From NCBI GenBank assembly GCA_013397455.1, contig VYZB01000209.1, forward strand, positions 471,417 through 535,416: 64,000 nt of DNA, read 5' to 3'. Below the pieces are notes generated by a model. The model saw nothing but the letters and a program-made list of their open reading frames with translations, ran no database searches and was not told where the DNA came from. The number at the start of each line of letters is the position of its first letter. Within the stretch, counting starts at the first letter, position 1. Positions 29,501-44,500 of the stretch are shown in pieces. The DNA comes from Crotophaga sulcirostris. Taxonomy: Eukaryota; Chordata; Aves; Cuculiformes; Crotophagidae. Position numbers and translations under genes: made by a program.

Positions 29501-32500
29501 CTAACAGAGTTTGTTAACTGCAAGTCAGGTAAAAGCAATTTTATTTCCCAGCATAAATCGATCCTAGCATCGATATCTCATATTTGCACAGCGTCACATA
29601 TTAGGTAACAAATTCCTCCGAAAGTTCTCTTTGCATCCGGGCAGACACCTGCAGCCTGGGACACAAGATAACCCCATCACTGATAATCCAGGCAGGCACT
29701 GACTACAGCGATATTGCTCACTCAGTAGAAGAAGAAAATACCTCAAGCACAGAAAAGTTCCACAGTAAAAAAGGACTGGAAAAGTGACAGTGGACAGCAT
29801 GTGTTACTCTCTTCTAGCCTCTGTCATAGTGAGTGTGAGTCCTCTTGGCACTTCTGCCCCTAAATACATCCTCCTGCTCAGTCCTTAAGTTATTTGTCCA
29901 TTGTAACTGCAAATCAATATATACTTTTCCAACGCTTTGATAACCTCACATCTCAGCTACTCAACGACCTCTGTTTTGGCTTCCTATTTCTGGGAACACA
30001 CATAAGTCACAACAAAGGATGTCTGGTTATAAGGCTTGGACAGAAAAGTAAAACAGAATGGAACATAGGAAGTACTATGTTTCTCTCGTTTCCAGGTTGT
30101 CTTTAATACTGACAGATCTTCCACAGCCATCGCAAAATTGTTATTCATTGACAGCCATAATTTAGAACCCTCTGTTACATGTACAGATCATAGAAACTAT
30201 GAGGCATAAGGACAATTTATGCTGACTTTAACACAAGCTGTAGAAATTCACCCAGAATTTCCTGTAGAAGAGCCCAGAAATGTGTAGGGAATTGAAGAAT
30301 GCCTTCTGGAAAGGCCTCCGACCTTGATTCAGATGTCAGCTAAAAACCAAAGCAATCCATGCCTTTATGATCTGTCCCTACAGTCAATTGCCTTCACTGA
30401 TAAAACACGCCCAATTTGAACTCCTGTCCAGCTTCCGATTCCAGCAAACAGGTCTTTACGCCTAATACACCTTTGCCAGACCAGAGTCTCATCTGCCAGC
30501 ACAGGTGTGCAGTCAACAATTTCTAGTCCAGCTACTGAGCTCAGGACAAGCAAGCCAGAAATTGCACGACTGGAGACTGAACTCTGGTTTCCAACAGTAG
30601 CACGTGAGGAAGCAGTATCCAACAGCATTAGTACCACAAGGCAAATTAGTCGGGTCTGGGAACCAGCATGCAACACGGAGAGGCTCATTGCCAAGCAAGG
30701 AATCTCACAGGAGGTGAACATAACTTGTGCAAGGTTTCCTACTTCTCTGGCACTCCAGAAAACACCAGGGATCAGAACAGGAGCATGACAGGTGGCCCAC
30801 AGGTGAGACAGATGTTAATGGAAATGGTATCTATTTCATTTGTGTGGAAAACAACCTACAAATGGGGACATGTCACAAGACGCGATTCCCTGTCCCTGCT
30901 GCTGCAGCCACCTCTGGTCCTTCAGCAAGCTCTACTCAAGTAAACCTCTGGGGGAAGGTGCTGCAACTCACGTTACTGGCTATGCGAGGCCAAATCAATG
31001 AGCTTGGAAGGTAAAGTCCAATAAAATGACTGCAGTGCCAGAAGAGGAAGCAGCAACAAACATGCACCTGAGATGGCGCACAGGAAACCAACAGAATATT
31101 TTGAAAAGACTGCAGACACAGGAGCCAAAGACCTGTGAGGGCAGAAAGATGGGTATGACTAACATAGCACTGGATCAGAAAGTAAATGTGAACTCCCAAA
31201 GGCTCCATCTCATCACGCTGTTCACCCAGCAATCCGGTTCAGGGCCCTGGCAGCAGAGGAGGATGAACAAATCTTCTCTGTCAGGAGAAGACTGCAGGCA
31301 GGACAGCTCAGGTCATCAGAGCTAGGAAGAGGAATCTGTGAGCTGGTGGCATTCAGCTCTATAGAGGTGGTGAGATTCATTCCAGAGTACTGAATGGGTT
31401 GCACCTCTACTGTCTGTAATCTACCAAAAATACTTTACAACAAAACATGGCAATTGAAGGGTGACTGGAAAAGGGCAAACTTATCTTCCTCCAGACAGTT
31501 ACAGGCCAGTCAGTCTCACCTTCAGCCCTGGAGAGTTTAACAGATACTTCCTTCCGAAATCCAATTCCAAAGACGTAAATGATAAGGCGGCAAATCAGGA
31601 ACAGCTAATACAGATTTGCCAATTAACTGACCAGTCAGACTGCCAAGAAAACTATGTGGATCAAGGGTGTAATACATCTCAGCTTCACCAAAGCTTTTGA
31701 CACCATTTACATCAGCATTCTCATTTGGAAACTGAGGAAGCATGAATTTGATGACTGCTAAATAGGCTGAAAACCAGATGAACAACTGGGACCAAAGCGA
31801 ATATGCCAGTTACGAGAGAAGGTCGATAGCTACAGAAGCTAATATTCACTGGTATCTTTATCAGGTGCCTCCACAATGATACAGAAAGCACTCTCACCAA
31901 ACCTGTGGAGGTGCTACATTTTAGGGCTAGGGTGGGGTGGAAGACTTGATAGAATCAACAGGTAGAGCTTTACTTCAGAGGGACCTGAATAAAAAGCATT
32001 ACAGAGAAAAAGTTGAAGTGAGTCACGACAACCCACCACTACTGAAAATGAATTAAAAACCAGATTCAGAAGAGACACTGCAAGGTATCCTATCCACCTG
32101 TTTTATGTAGACTCTGCTTCTTTTCATTTTGAAGATTATCGTTCTGGTCTTGGTTTTCCTCGTTCTTTGTGGCCATACTAGTTTCAGTCCCTACAGCTCC
32201 ATGGGACACAAAGGTTGGAAGAGATGCCTGCACTGTGAAAATAGATAAAAAAAATAATCATATGCTGCAAAATATATGAAGTAGTAACACCACCTCACTA
32301 ACTACTTTTTTTCTTTTTAGCTACACAGCGGTTGTGCACTGAATTTTCCTGAATCGATCATCTGTTTCTTTCCATTTCTCCTTAAGTACTTCATTTTCTA
32401 TGGAGTGCCCCTACAAACTCTAGCATCACGTGATGTCTAGTCCTAATCAGTAAATTAGGTAACTGTAAATTGAGTGAAAAATAAAATCACTTGTAGAAAA

Positions 32501-35500
32501 AGGATAAAAAATTACCACTGTCTGAAGGTCTTTCTGAAGAAATAGGTGAAGAAGATTTCCTTCTAAGTAAGGTAAGGCGTACAATCTGTCCGGTGTTACG
32601 CAATGCCTCTACCACTTCTTGGTTGGTATAATCCTGTATACTAACTCCATCAACCTAAACCAAGAAAATTGTATCATATAATAGTAATCACATTACATTC
32701 TTGAGCTGTACCATACTCTGCAAGCAACATCCACATTATTTTGTGCAGAAATTATAGGGTTATTCACCCAAGACAGTAGTATTTCCAAAACTACCTCATT
32801 AAATCTGTTGTATTTCATTAATTAGATATAATCAAAATGCATTTTGAAAGGAAACACAATAGTAATTTCTTCTGTCTTCTTGGGGCAGCCACAAAACAGA
32901 ATTTACTAATCTGATGTAAGTATGCACTGACTTCCCCCTACAACTTTTTTCACTTAAAAAAAAAGCTTGAGGAGTATTGTGGACGTAGTTGTCCAGCAAG
33001 AGTAGTCAACCTTGAACTATGCTCAGTTTATCATCACGGTTATCTTTCTCATGGATTTCTAGCACGCCTCACACAAGCCTATACTCTTAATAGTTCGTAT
33101 CATCCACTCTGAACAGTCCAACTCTTACGCTACTTCAGATGTTTTAATTTATACCCAAAATACACTGTTCACCTCACTTCGATATGATGCATCAATAGGG
33201 GCTTTTCCTGCAAAGCTGCCAATAAAAGCACAAGGTTGTATCAATTTCTGCTCTTGCAAAGGAGAAGCTGACTTTGGAAAGTCTGGCATAGCACACATTT
33301 TAAAAGTAATTTAAAATCATATCTCTATAAATATTCCCTCTTAAAACAAAAAGACTGCATAATTCATTCCTGCTTGTATTGTGAATGCAAAATTGGCTAT
33401 TATTCAATTCACCACTATTCAGTGCATTTTAATTTTTCTACACATAAAGCTGGGGTTTTTAAACCTGAATTGTGATTATTAACATTTTGATTGTATCCAC
33501 ACTATGCCACACAGTCATTAAGGATCATGAACAGTTTGCCACATCTTGCAAAATCTTAACATCCTCAAATCCCATTCAATTCAAATAGAAGCTAGTGTTG
33601 CTTCATCTTTACTTCAGGCCAAAAGCCAAGATTCTCCACTCTGAGACATTTTAATCCAAGCCCTTGCCTCTTTCATAGTTAACTACTATTTACTACTTCT
33701 TTGAACATAAAATAATAGTTTAACCACAGCAAGCCAAAGCTTATTTCTGTTACAGATCTACCTAAACAAATATGAACCACCAAATTATTTCCTTGACAAA
33801 ACAAAGAAGTTTTAATTAATTTTATCAAGTCTTTACTACTTTGTTCTTTTAACATGGAGATGTGTACTGAAATATTAGTTTTACAACAATATATAAGCAG
33901 TCTATTTTACTTACAGCAACAATTTTGTCATGAACGTGAATTTGGCCATTGTGGTCAGCAGCACTACCAGGTATTATATTTTTCACAAAAATCCCTGAAG
34001 TTTCTGTTGGCAAGGGGAGGAAGAGAAACAAGTCACTGCATTGACCTAATTTGTTTCTTTTTTATTAAGATTTTCAATTACAGCTTTTTGCACACACCAC
34101 TTTGTCCACAAAGTTATGATTCCGTAAACCACTGACATTTGCACGTTACACAGCTTGATATAGAAAGACTGAGGATCCCTGATGAACAAAACAGCAACCA
34201 CACAACCACCTATACTCTGACCTCAAAATTTTTTTCCTTAAAATGGCTTTCAAAAGGCCACCTTCTCTATGGATTCATCCTTGTGCTTACCCAGGCTTTA
34301 AACCACAATCACTTAAATCCATGCTGTATTTGATTTCAGCAGGACTACCTAAGCTAAAAGTAAAGTATGTGCTTAAGCACTTTGATCAGGACTTCAATCA
34401 TCTGCTTACAGCTAAAGAATTTAGTACTTGAAATCTTAATGAAAAAGGATTTTTCTTTAAAAAAAAAAAAAAAAAAGAGAAACACGGAAATCAGAAAAGC
34501 TGTCCTTTGTCATGTCTGATGTTTGATTATTAATTCTATCTTCTAATTAGGACAAGGAAATAAAACCAAACCAAAACAGTAAAAACCCCAATAATCCGTT
34601 GAAGCAGTAACCCTTCCTTTACCCCAACTTCTGCAAAATATGAGATGCTGATCTTCAATTCAAGTGAATCTTGACATTGCATCCATCCTATTCTGAACAC
34701 TACCCTTCCTCAGCAACCCGCCCGACGTGGTTTGTCCATGCTCAGCAAACTCTTTCTACCGATGCTTCAAATCCACCTTTTCCCATCGCCTCACGTGTGC
34801 TCCTCCCCAACACAGTTCCCAGTGCTCGCTGCACCAGCCTGGGATTCCGGACTGGCAACACAAGAGGATGTCTTGGGAACAAAGAGGGTCACAGAGCAAC
34901 CCCCAGCTGCATTCCCAGAATACATTCTTTAGTCCCATGAGGAAAGGAAGGGCATAAAAAGCACTACTCCTTTATGTAAAACCAGATATTCAGTTGAGTC
35001 AATTTTAAAGATATATAATTTGTGGAACTGGTAACTGCAAGACCACGTAACAGCTCTAATTTAAAGAGGACTGAGAAAAAAACCCAATCCGATGTCCCCA
35101 TATCCTAGCAAAGGTGTTTTAATCTGTTTCACTGGAACAGCCATCTGTCAAAGACAAGTATATCATGTTGTGAAGGTGGCATACACGTGACACACAGTTA
35201 AGATTCTCTGCATCTCCTGCCTGTCAGAGGGATGGACTGGTTAATCTGACTCTATGCCTATGATTCATTAAATAACCAAAGTTGGATGTTGAGCTATTTT
35301 GTGCATATCGAAGATGTCATTCAAAAATTAACGCATACTGGGGGACATCTAATATCCCGTTTCTGAAATTCTTCTTAAAATGTGCTAAATTAATTGTGCC
35401 ATGTAGGTACCCCAGGGGCAAAATGAGGAACAGTGTGGACAGGAACCTGACTGTGTTACAGTCTGTATATGCAGGAACTATTTGTTACAGTCTAATGCCT

Positions 35501-38500
35501 TGCACAGTAACAACACAGGCATGTAAAATTCATAGTCCAATAGTGAAGTGGGATTTTTTAAAGCTAATTACAACTCTCTAAAACTTCTTCTGACCAAATT
35601 TCACCAAGCAGCAAGTTCTTCAAATATCTTCCTCACAGATTTTGTAGGTTACACTGTTTCAAAGTAGTGCTAACCATTTTCTGCACAGTAAATAAAGGGT
35701 ATTTGAGAAGCCCCTGTCCTAGACTTTACTAAATCCTGTAGAACTCACCTGCATCACATGTGCCAGCATATCCAACAATTGTTATCCCCAGGCTTTGCCC
35801 ATTCTTTTTTATAAGTTCAACATCATAGGTCTCAAAAAGGTTGATATTGTCCTACAAATAAAGCACAACACAGTAAAAAAAAAAAATCTCCTAAATTCCC
35901 AGAACCATTACAATATTGCAGGTTAAGATCTTCAGAAGTGAGTAGAGATTTTGATTTTCCTATGTTAGGAGGGATCATATTTGCAAGAGAGATATACTCA
36001 AGATTTGCTGAAAATAAGCTGTCACCCACCGGAAGCCTCCAGGTTGTGTAAGGCACTGGGAAGCAAAAGACTCAGTTTGCATTCAACGAAAATTATTTAA
36101 GGAAGGGAGAGCATTCATTCGTAAAAGCTTTATTGTTGAACAATAGCTGGCCTCAGTATGCCTCTGCAACTGTAACCTGACAAGTAACAATCAAAACTGC
36201 AAGACAGAGTTCAAACAGGACAAACTAAAGGTACTGGTGATACCAAGAGAAAAACAACCAAGCACACAGATCTGGGATTGCTAGGGATAAATCAAAATAC
36301 ATAAAGTTGTTTGTTCTCAGTAATCAGATAGAGTCCAATGGGATCAAAAGAAGATGACGATCAGAGTAAGGTCTGTTAAAGTGATAAAATCAAGAGGCAC
36401 AGCATCCCTGCCAACAGCAAAAAATGGGCCAGGAAATTGGAAAACATTTCTTAAGAGAATGAATAAAAAAGAAGTTTAATGAAATGCTTGCCAAATATTA
36501 GCTTTGGAAGGACCTATATTCAAAGCAGGCAAAAGTTATGGCCATACCTATTTCACTTTTCGCTATAAGAGAAATCAATGGACAGCTACCTCCGTTCTTA
36601 TCACACACCTCCCTCCATTAGCCAACTCATTAAGCTTGTTAATTGTTTTCCAACTCTCCTGCTCCATAAGATGGTGATGGAGATGAAAATAAATTTTGAT
36701 GCTCTGTCACTTATCTTTAGGAGAGGGAACTAAAACAGTAAACAAGTCTATAACAACATCTGAAACACAGCTATGGCCTTGAGCCATGGTTCTGCTATTT
36801 GGACAATCAAAAGCCCTTTGCAGTCAGTCCTCTGGCACTACAGAAATTTTCTCTAAGTGATGTTACCGGTAGCATACAAAACATTAGACAGTATGTCTGG
36901 AAAAATCAAAGTACAGTGTCCTAAATACAGTCAGCACAAGCAGGCTACTATCACTGCCGTCAGTATCTCAGAGTACAGATAATATGACTGCTTTCTTGTG
37001 CCCAGGCCCAGTCAGAAGGAGTTTCAGTTACTCCTGACTACAGGAACATTTAAAGGAAATCAAATATTAATAGAAAACTGAAAAAACTAACCATATACTA
37101 AAAATGCATTTCTACTGGTTTGCAGAAAAGAAAAGGAAAATATCTTCTATTCCGAAGCTCACAGCTAGCAAAAGTACCCAGAAACCAGAGAGATATTAGA
37201 TTATAGGAAAAAGTTCTTTTTGTAAATCAGACACAAACTGAAAGGTGGACCATCAACATAATTAATAAATACATTCATCCACTATTCTTGACTTCAGCAA
37301 ATCTCTCTTCTCAGGAGTTTCTTGCAATCTAAATATGAAGGCACAGTTTAGTTCAGAAAACAGTAAATGATATTCAGAAAGTAGATGCAAATGCAACGTG
37401 ATCTTTTCCCTTAAACTACATAGCAGGAATAAGCACACTGAAAAGACATTCAGAAGGAATAATATTTCAGAAAGGCTGCAGTGTGTAGAACACTTGGAGG
37501 TCACTAGTTTGTCACACAAGTGACAAACAGGCCCAACTCTGAGGTTGGCAAGACAAAAATAGTTCTTTGTAGAGGAAACAAAACTAGGACCATGTTACTT
37601 TTTCCTAATGTGGGCCTTGGAAAATGTGATACAGTCAGAAAAGACGTGCTTCATAATGATCCTCCTCCCTAGGAAAGCCTTTTTTCAGAGTATTAGACAA
37701 GCCTACCTTTAAAACTCCAACCCTATGTACACAGATTACCCCCTCACAGGTCTCTGCCTCTCACATTTCCTACACCAATCCCTCTTCTGAGGAGTCCGAG
37801 AAGGATGCAAAGCGTCAGCGACAGCTTCAGCCCAGCAGCCCTCCAGAGAGATGCAAGAACAAAGCTATCGGTTGCCTTCGCAGTGACTCTGCCCCCATGA
37901 GCAACAATGTGAGTTTGTAACAGGATTGCTACTCTGACCTTTAAAAATAGTTCTCAAAAAAAATTGCCCTTTTCACTCATATTCAAGAAACTAGATAAGA
38001 AAGAAAAGGCTACTCAGATTCTACACCTCAACCGAAGCAGCACAGTAGCAGCAGATGGTAAACAAGCACAGCTTTGTTTATGTTTCGAGACCTACTGTAC
38101 ACTTAGTGTAGCATTTGTTGATTTTAATTACTCAAAACTGAAAAGAATGACTTCAAAAACAAGAGACTTTGATATGACCATGATAAGATTTGCTAAAACA
38201 AGTTTCAAAATTTTTAGATATATTTCCTATCACAGACAGTAGCGTTGAGTATGAAAACATTACACTTATGTCTCATAAAAAGATGATTGTGCTGAATAAT
38301 TCTGGTGTGGCCGTGCCGCTCTGGATTTCAGACTAGGGAAATACACATTCAAGTTTTAAATCCACTTACAAATGATTGATTAGCAAAAATGTAATGAGCT
38401 AAGAAGGAGAACTAAAAGTACCATTTATTGATAACATCTATGATCTTGGTAATTAAATTACCCACTCTGAAATAAATTCCGTACATAAATTCCAATCCCA

Positions 38501-41500
38501 AGATTATATGTATGAATAACATAGAGGAAAAAGGGGAAAGGCTATAATAATGACCACTCAAATACACACATATGATACCTGGAAACTCAAAAGAGGAGAG
38601 GCCCTTATAGTCTCAAGAACAATCTGTTCTCCTCCTCCTTTCTGACCACGAGCCACAAACATATTTAAAAATGTCACAAGGAAACACCAGGTACTTACAT
38701 TTTCATTTTGAAAGGAAGACAATGTAGTGACTGGCCAGCTCACAGGAGTTGGTGGAATCTCCATAATTTCACACTTTGGGTCTCTTGCAACTATCATTCT
38801 AACAGAATTCCCACAGTTTCTCAGCACTTGGGCAACTTGCTCACTGGTCATTCCTTGCACATTGGTTCCTCCAATTTGTAAGATGTGATCTCCTGTCCGG
38901 AGCCTCCCATCCTTCAAACAAAATTGCAAAAAATGTTTCCAGCCTGTACCTGAAACACCTTTTCCATTACAAAGCTGAAACTGCGTACAGACATCTTCAT
39001 GGCCAGAAGAGCCAGGGCAAGAAAATACCACAAAATTGACCACCACTGCAACACACTAAATAATTCAAGGAAACTTTTGCACAATTACACACTGTTGTAC
39101 TTTTTTTCCCCACAGTAGTTAACAGTGGTAAATCAACCTTTCCAAAGCTGAGTAAGCTACACAGGTTGAATAGCAGCATTCTAAGAAACTGGTTAATTTT
39201 CTTACTTAGGAAAAAACAGATAACAACAATGTTTCATGATCTCACAGGCCGTTACACATTGCAGTGTCACAGAATACTCCTCATTGGAGGCGGGTTAGAA
39301 TAAAAAGCACAGCATTTTGATTTAGGACAAGTTTTCCCTGATACTTCTGTACTAACCTGGCAATTCTTTTCTCATATAACTAGCTCCAACTGGAGCCAGT
39401 AAATCCACTGAAGGTAACAAGACTCTATACAAACCATTTTTTACATGATAATTATGATTCATGACCTCCATCATAATTTCTATTATAAGCAAGCATTCAT
39501 AGGAGGACCAAATCCTCAGCTGGTACTGATCAGCACAGCTCCAGCACCTTAGGTGCACTGATTTATAAAGCAATCATACTGGAGTTATTCCCAGGAATAA
39601 CTCAAACTCATTTACAAACTCATCCAATTTTAACATGTATATGTGCTCGTTACTTCACATGTTCTTAATGATGTCTTATTCAGCTGAGAATGATGTGGTG
39701 AGTTCTTAACTTACATGCTTCATTTGTAGCCAAAACACTTTATTCCTTATAGCAAAACAGGTGTTACACAATAATTAAGAAACACTCATTTATACCTGAC
39801 AGGTTCAGAGGGAAGCAGTTAAGCAAAAGCCAACATTTTCCCGTAAAGCTCTCTGAATCTCCAGTTTTAATTTCCATTCTGTACTAGAGGAAGTACCTTA
39901 GCCTCTCTCTTTCGTATGTCACCAGATCTTGCCTGCATGGGTTCCAGACCTCAAATACTGTAACTTGTCATGACTAAATTCACACTAAAAATCCAAATCC
40001 CTTTTGCTGGTCCGCATGTTTTACTCCTGAAATGTAGCGACACCTAGCACTAAGTCTTTAAAGATTAGCAATCAAAGCTTGCAAACTGTACCTGTGCAAC
40101 TTCAAAAAATATACGTAACTTCAAAAGGCTTTGCATCTCCTGCGAGTCTCCTTGAACTGGTCAGGCCGCAAGGCAGGGATCAAAACCCCTTTAAAATGAA
40201 ACCCACCAAAACCAGGACATGTTCAATCTATAAACTGAATTTTGTAACACAATTACTTCAACAGGGCAGATTCTCTTGCCTGACAATTCATTTGGAAAGT
40301 TTGTCCCTATAGATGTTGCCGAATTCTACAGAGGATGTGCAAATCCATTAAGACTATTTGTCCTTCCTGCCTCAACTGACAAAAGTCTGAAAACATCAGA
40401 AATATTGTAAATATCAGAAGGTGAGACAACTTTTCAGAATGTCTGTACGTTCAACAATGTTATAAAAAACAAAGCACATCTGTGAAACAACTCAATATCA
40501 GTTGCTGTTTTTTCTCAATCGTACCTTCAACATATTTATTTATAAAATATACGTTGGCGTTCAGACTTTGATGCTATCAGCTTCCTTCTGTTTAAGTATA
40601 TTACTTTACTTTAAGACAGTCAAAAGCCGTTAATTATATTTTACAATCAAACAAGAAGTGACATAATATAACAAATTACCCGATCTGCTAATCCCCCAGG
40701 AACAATTGTTCTTACAACTACTCCACTCCACTTTCCTCCTACAATTCCAAAGCCTAATCCTGAACCATCGTTAATCAGCTCAATATCTTCAACGTGGCCC
40801 CAGTGAATCTGCAATTAATAAGAACAGGATATTTTAATTTCAGTCAATCTTTAAAGTTTCTCACTTTCACATGTACCAGAATTAATCAGAGCAATTTTCT
40901 TTCTCTACCCCACATACTGGAGATCTGTTGGATTTTGTTCAGTCAGCTTCATTTCCTTATAAATACGCAGTGGGATTTCTCATCTGTTTTTAAGCACACA
41001 GTTTGTCCTTCACTTTCAGGATAACAGGATACTAGGAAAAAGCTTGACTAAGAAAAAGCAATTTTAAGATATTCTTGCCAAAATGAAAACTATCCTTTCA
41101 GTTTTTCATAAATCAAGGATACTGCAAACAGAGAAAAACAGAGGCAACGAGCTTGCACTGCCCTAGTTTTCACTTAGTGTTGCTCAAATTCTTATTTCTG
41201 TTATTTCACTTACACTCTCCAAACATCACCAGTAGATGCTGAATTAATAGCACAGTACAATATTCTGCCATACTGAATTGGAAGCATGTTTCTAAGCTAC
41301 ACTCTACCATGACCTTATGTTCTACAAGACAATCTGAAAATAACAAAGCTGTTAAGCAACCCAAACCCAGCCAATGTTTCTGTCAGATTAATATCTCATA
41401 GAAACCAAAATGGAGCAAAGTAGGCACATTTAAGTCTTCTGTGAATAAAGGATTTATTAGCATACTGAAAATCTTTGCCAAAGCCAGTTAAATATCATAA

Positions 41501-44500
41501 AAGAAGTTTAAAGACCCCCTGTAGAGATATATATTTGTATTTTATTTTGTTAGTCTGTTCAGTGCAGATCTTTCAATGAAAAAGCAGTTAAAGTTTAATT
41601 CTTTAAAATTTTCAGTGCAATAAACAATATTGATTATCCACTAAAACCTTCAGATTTCACTAGCTCTGTAATAATCACGAGGGAAATAATTACTGAGAAT
41701 AAGGGAAAGCATTGCTCTTAACCAGATTTTCATCAAAACCTACTAGCATAATAAATTAAGATTACAGTATTGCAAACCCTGGATTTAGGTGTGCAGTTCA
41801 ACCAAATTCAGTGAAGCCACCTGGACTGTATGGTTTGAACACAGATGGAAGTTCAGCCTGAGCCTACTACATGTCCCACTGACAATCTCTCCTTGTTCAA
41901 GAAAACAAAAGGGTTCACAATCGATGAAATTTGCAGATTAAAAAAAACCCCAATAAATGAACAGGAATCAAGAGGGTTTTTTTAGGAGATACTTTTAGTT
42001 TGTTTTTAAAACAAAGACAAGGCTTTTTGTTTTGACCAGTTTAAGTTTAAATTGGTTGGGATACTTCAAGTAGTGCTCATGACAGGTTATGTTTACACTC
42101 TTTTAAGATGCAATCAGAGCATCTTTAATTGCTGAACACAAGTAGGTTTCAGCTGGGTATTCTTGTAAAATGCTTTACCTAGCCTATGCTGAACAGACCC
42201 CACTGCTAAGAATATGTTGAACTACTAAAGCTTCTGCTATCCCATAAAAACCCGAGATCTATTTTATAATGACTTCATGCAGCTCTGCAACGGAAGCCTT
42301 ATACTTATTGCATGAGCAGCCTAAATGAAATGTCATCACATATAAACTCTGATTAAAGAAAAAAATCCCTATATGTAAAGTTTGCTAACACAAACACTTA
42401 AAATCACAAAAAAATTATCCAGCATAGCTCAAGATCTGATTTTGACAGTATTACAACAACTCACAGTCTCAGGTGGATTTATGTCACTTAATAAGACAGG
42501 CGAAGTTCGGCTGTTTCCTTGAACCGGCTCCCTAGCAACAACCAGATGTAGAGACCCTGTGCACTGCTGGAGGAGGGCAATAGCGTGCTGATGGGAAATG
42601 TTCTGATCCAATGGGGTGCAATTAATGGCCAGTATGTGGTCATTTTCCTTTAGTCTTTGATCCCTTAACAAAACATTAAAAGAAATTTTTAAATGCAGTA
42701 CAGTGACTTCAGAACAGGCTGGCGTATTTTAAATATGAACATGCAAAATACACAGGCAAGGTTAAGTACTTATATATATAAAAAAAAAATCTGCTTATTA
42801 GACTGTCTTCACCAACATACAAGCTACATGCAATCCACAGTGTACTGAACTGCCTAGCCATGATTTGCTCCAACTTTGTAACAGTACATAAGCTTGCTCA
42901 ACTTCTTCCTTTGCTTCTATTCAAAATTCAATGAAACTTCCTCATCCTTTCTTGATAATGGCGAGTTACAGGGCAGAAAAATTCATTTCTGCAGCTTTAT
43001 AATAAGCTATGAACAATTCTTTATGTTTAGCACTATACGATACCATCTCTAAGTACCCACAACTCAGGTTATGATTGTTATTTAGATAATAAAGTCACAT
43101 GAGCTGCATATTTATATTTTACTCAAAATTTACAGTAACAGATTTCAGTCTTCAAACTTTTTGAGCAATACACAGTTCAATTTATACCTTAAGATAATAT
43201 AAATTTCACAGTTAATTCACCCTAGTGATGAATTTAGATTTGTGACAAGAGAGAACCCATCACTCATCTCCTTTGTTAAATATTCATTCTGAGCACGAGA
43301 CCAAACTGTTACACAGACAGACACTGCCTTCAAAGCTCTGTATGAATCAAAAAAAAAAGTCTCCAGGAGATCGTGTCTCAGAGGCAAAATGGGAAGCATG
43401 CTGAGGAAATTTATAAAAACTCTGAAACAATACAATAGTACATCTCAACTAACACATTTTAAACTTCCTTTTTATCACGCAATGTTTAAGAAGTTTCGCA
43501 GAAATCACTTTCTTGGAGCACTAACCATATTTTAGATTCTCTCATCAAAGAAAGTGAGCAGCAGGTCATCAAACCCTAAAGTGAGATATTCACCCTCCTT
43601 TGACATCCGGATCAGTCCATCTGTCTCCACTTTGAAAGAGTCTAATATGCTTTTCTTTAAGTGTTCTCTGGTGTGTTCTCTGTGGGCCCATAGCCATTAT
43701 CATTCCAACCTCTCCCCACTCTTTTTGTCATCCTGTGTTGGCACTTCCTGACATGTGTTATTTAAAAAGTGACACCAATGACTTGAAATCTAGACACATT
43801 TTCTTAAAACATAATTCCAAGCACTGCATTTGTTTCATGCCAGCTCTTGTGGTTTTACAATCACATTTTATTTTTAAAGGATTGCTCTGTCTTTTGTTGT
43901 TGGGTGAAAACCCACAGACAATACGGAAAGAAATTGCCTGAAGCCTTGATTCTATGATGACATCTGTGCAGGGATCTGTCGGGAGAACTGGATCTAAATT
44001 TACACAGGAAACAAACAGTAAAACTAACTATAAATAAGGCATTGTCATAGGCACATAAATAAAGAAACAAGGGGGGGGGGGAGAAAAAATTTCAGGGACA
44101 CAATGAATAGAAATTCAAACAGAGGCTAATTTTTTATTTTCCTTGTATACTTCTGAGTTTTCTTTTGTTTTTTAATCAGTATTCAAGATTCTCTTAAGTG
44201 AGTCACGATTTCTGGAAATTCCATTTGTGAATAGTTGATCCTCAAAACATGGGTCTTTTTAGTTGAAAAGCCAGAATTCAAGATACCACCAACAAAATAT
44301 CCCATTAGATACCTCGGACAAACATGTTCATTTTGATAGAGTTTTCAATGTGAAAGTTGTGACTTTTCCCTTCATGGAAACACAGCAATTTTCCAATACA
44401 GTCATAAAGATCTCACCTGTCAGCTATGCTTCCTGGCTGTACTTCCTTGACAAAGATACCAACTTCTCCCAAGCTGTGATTTTTAAGGGCAACCACACTA

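Noticed and set aside
30365..31330. Overlapping frames of 60-118 codons on both strands
   Set aside because: No recognisable domain, no splice context and no start with support. They are probably transposon-derived or chance; I kept only the nearby part with RT-like blocks.
38558..39046. A 162-codon minus-strand frame around PATJ exon 8
   Set aside because: Only residues from 38699-38911 match PDZ2. The flanks are intron sequence that happens to stay open, and consensus splice sites mark the real exon.
44071..44081. 11-G run, and similar A/T runs elsewhere (19094, 23152, 34459)
   Set aside because: Ordinary homopolymers of vertebrate introns; too short to suggest a structure or a function by themselves.
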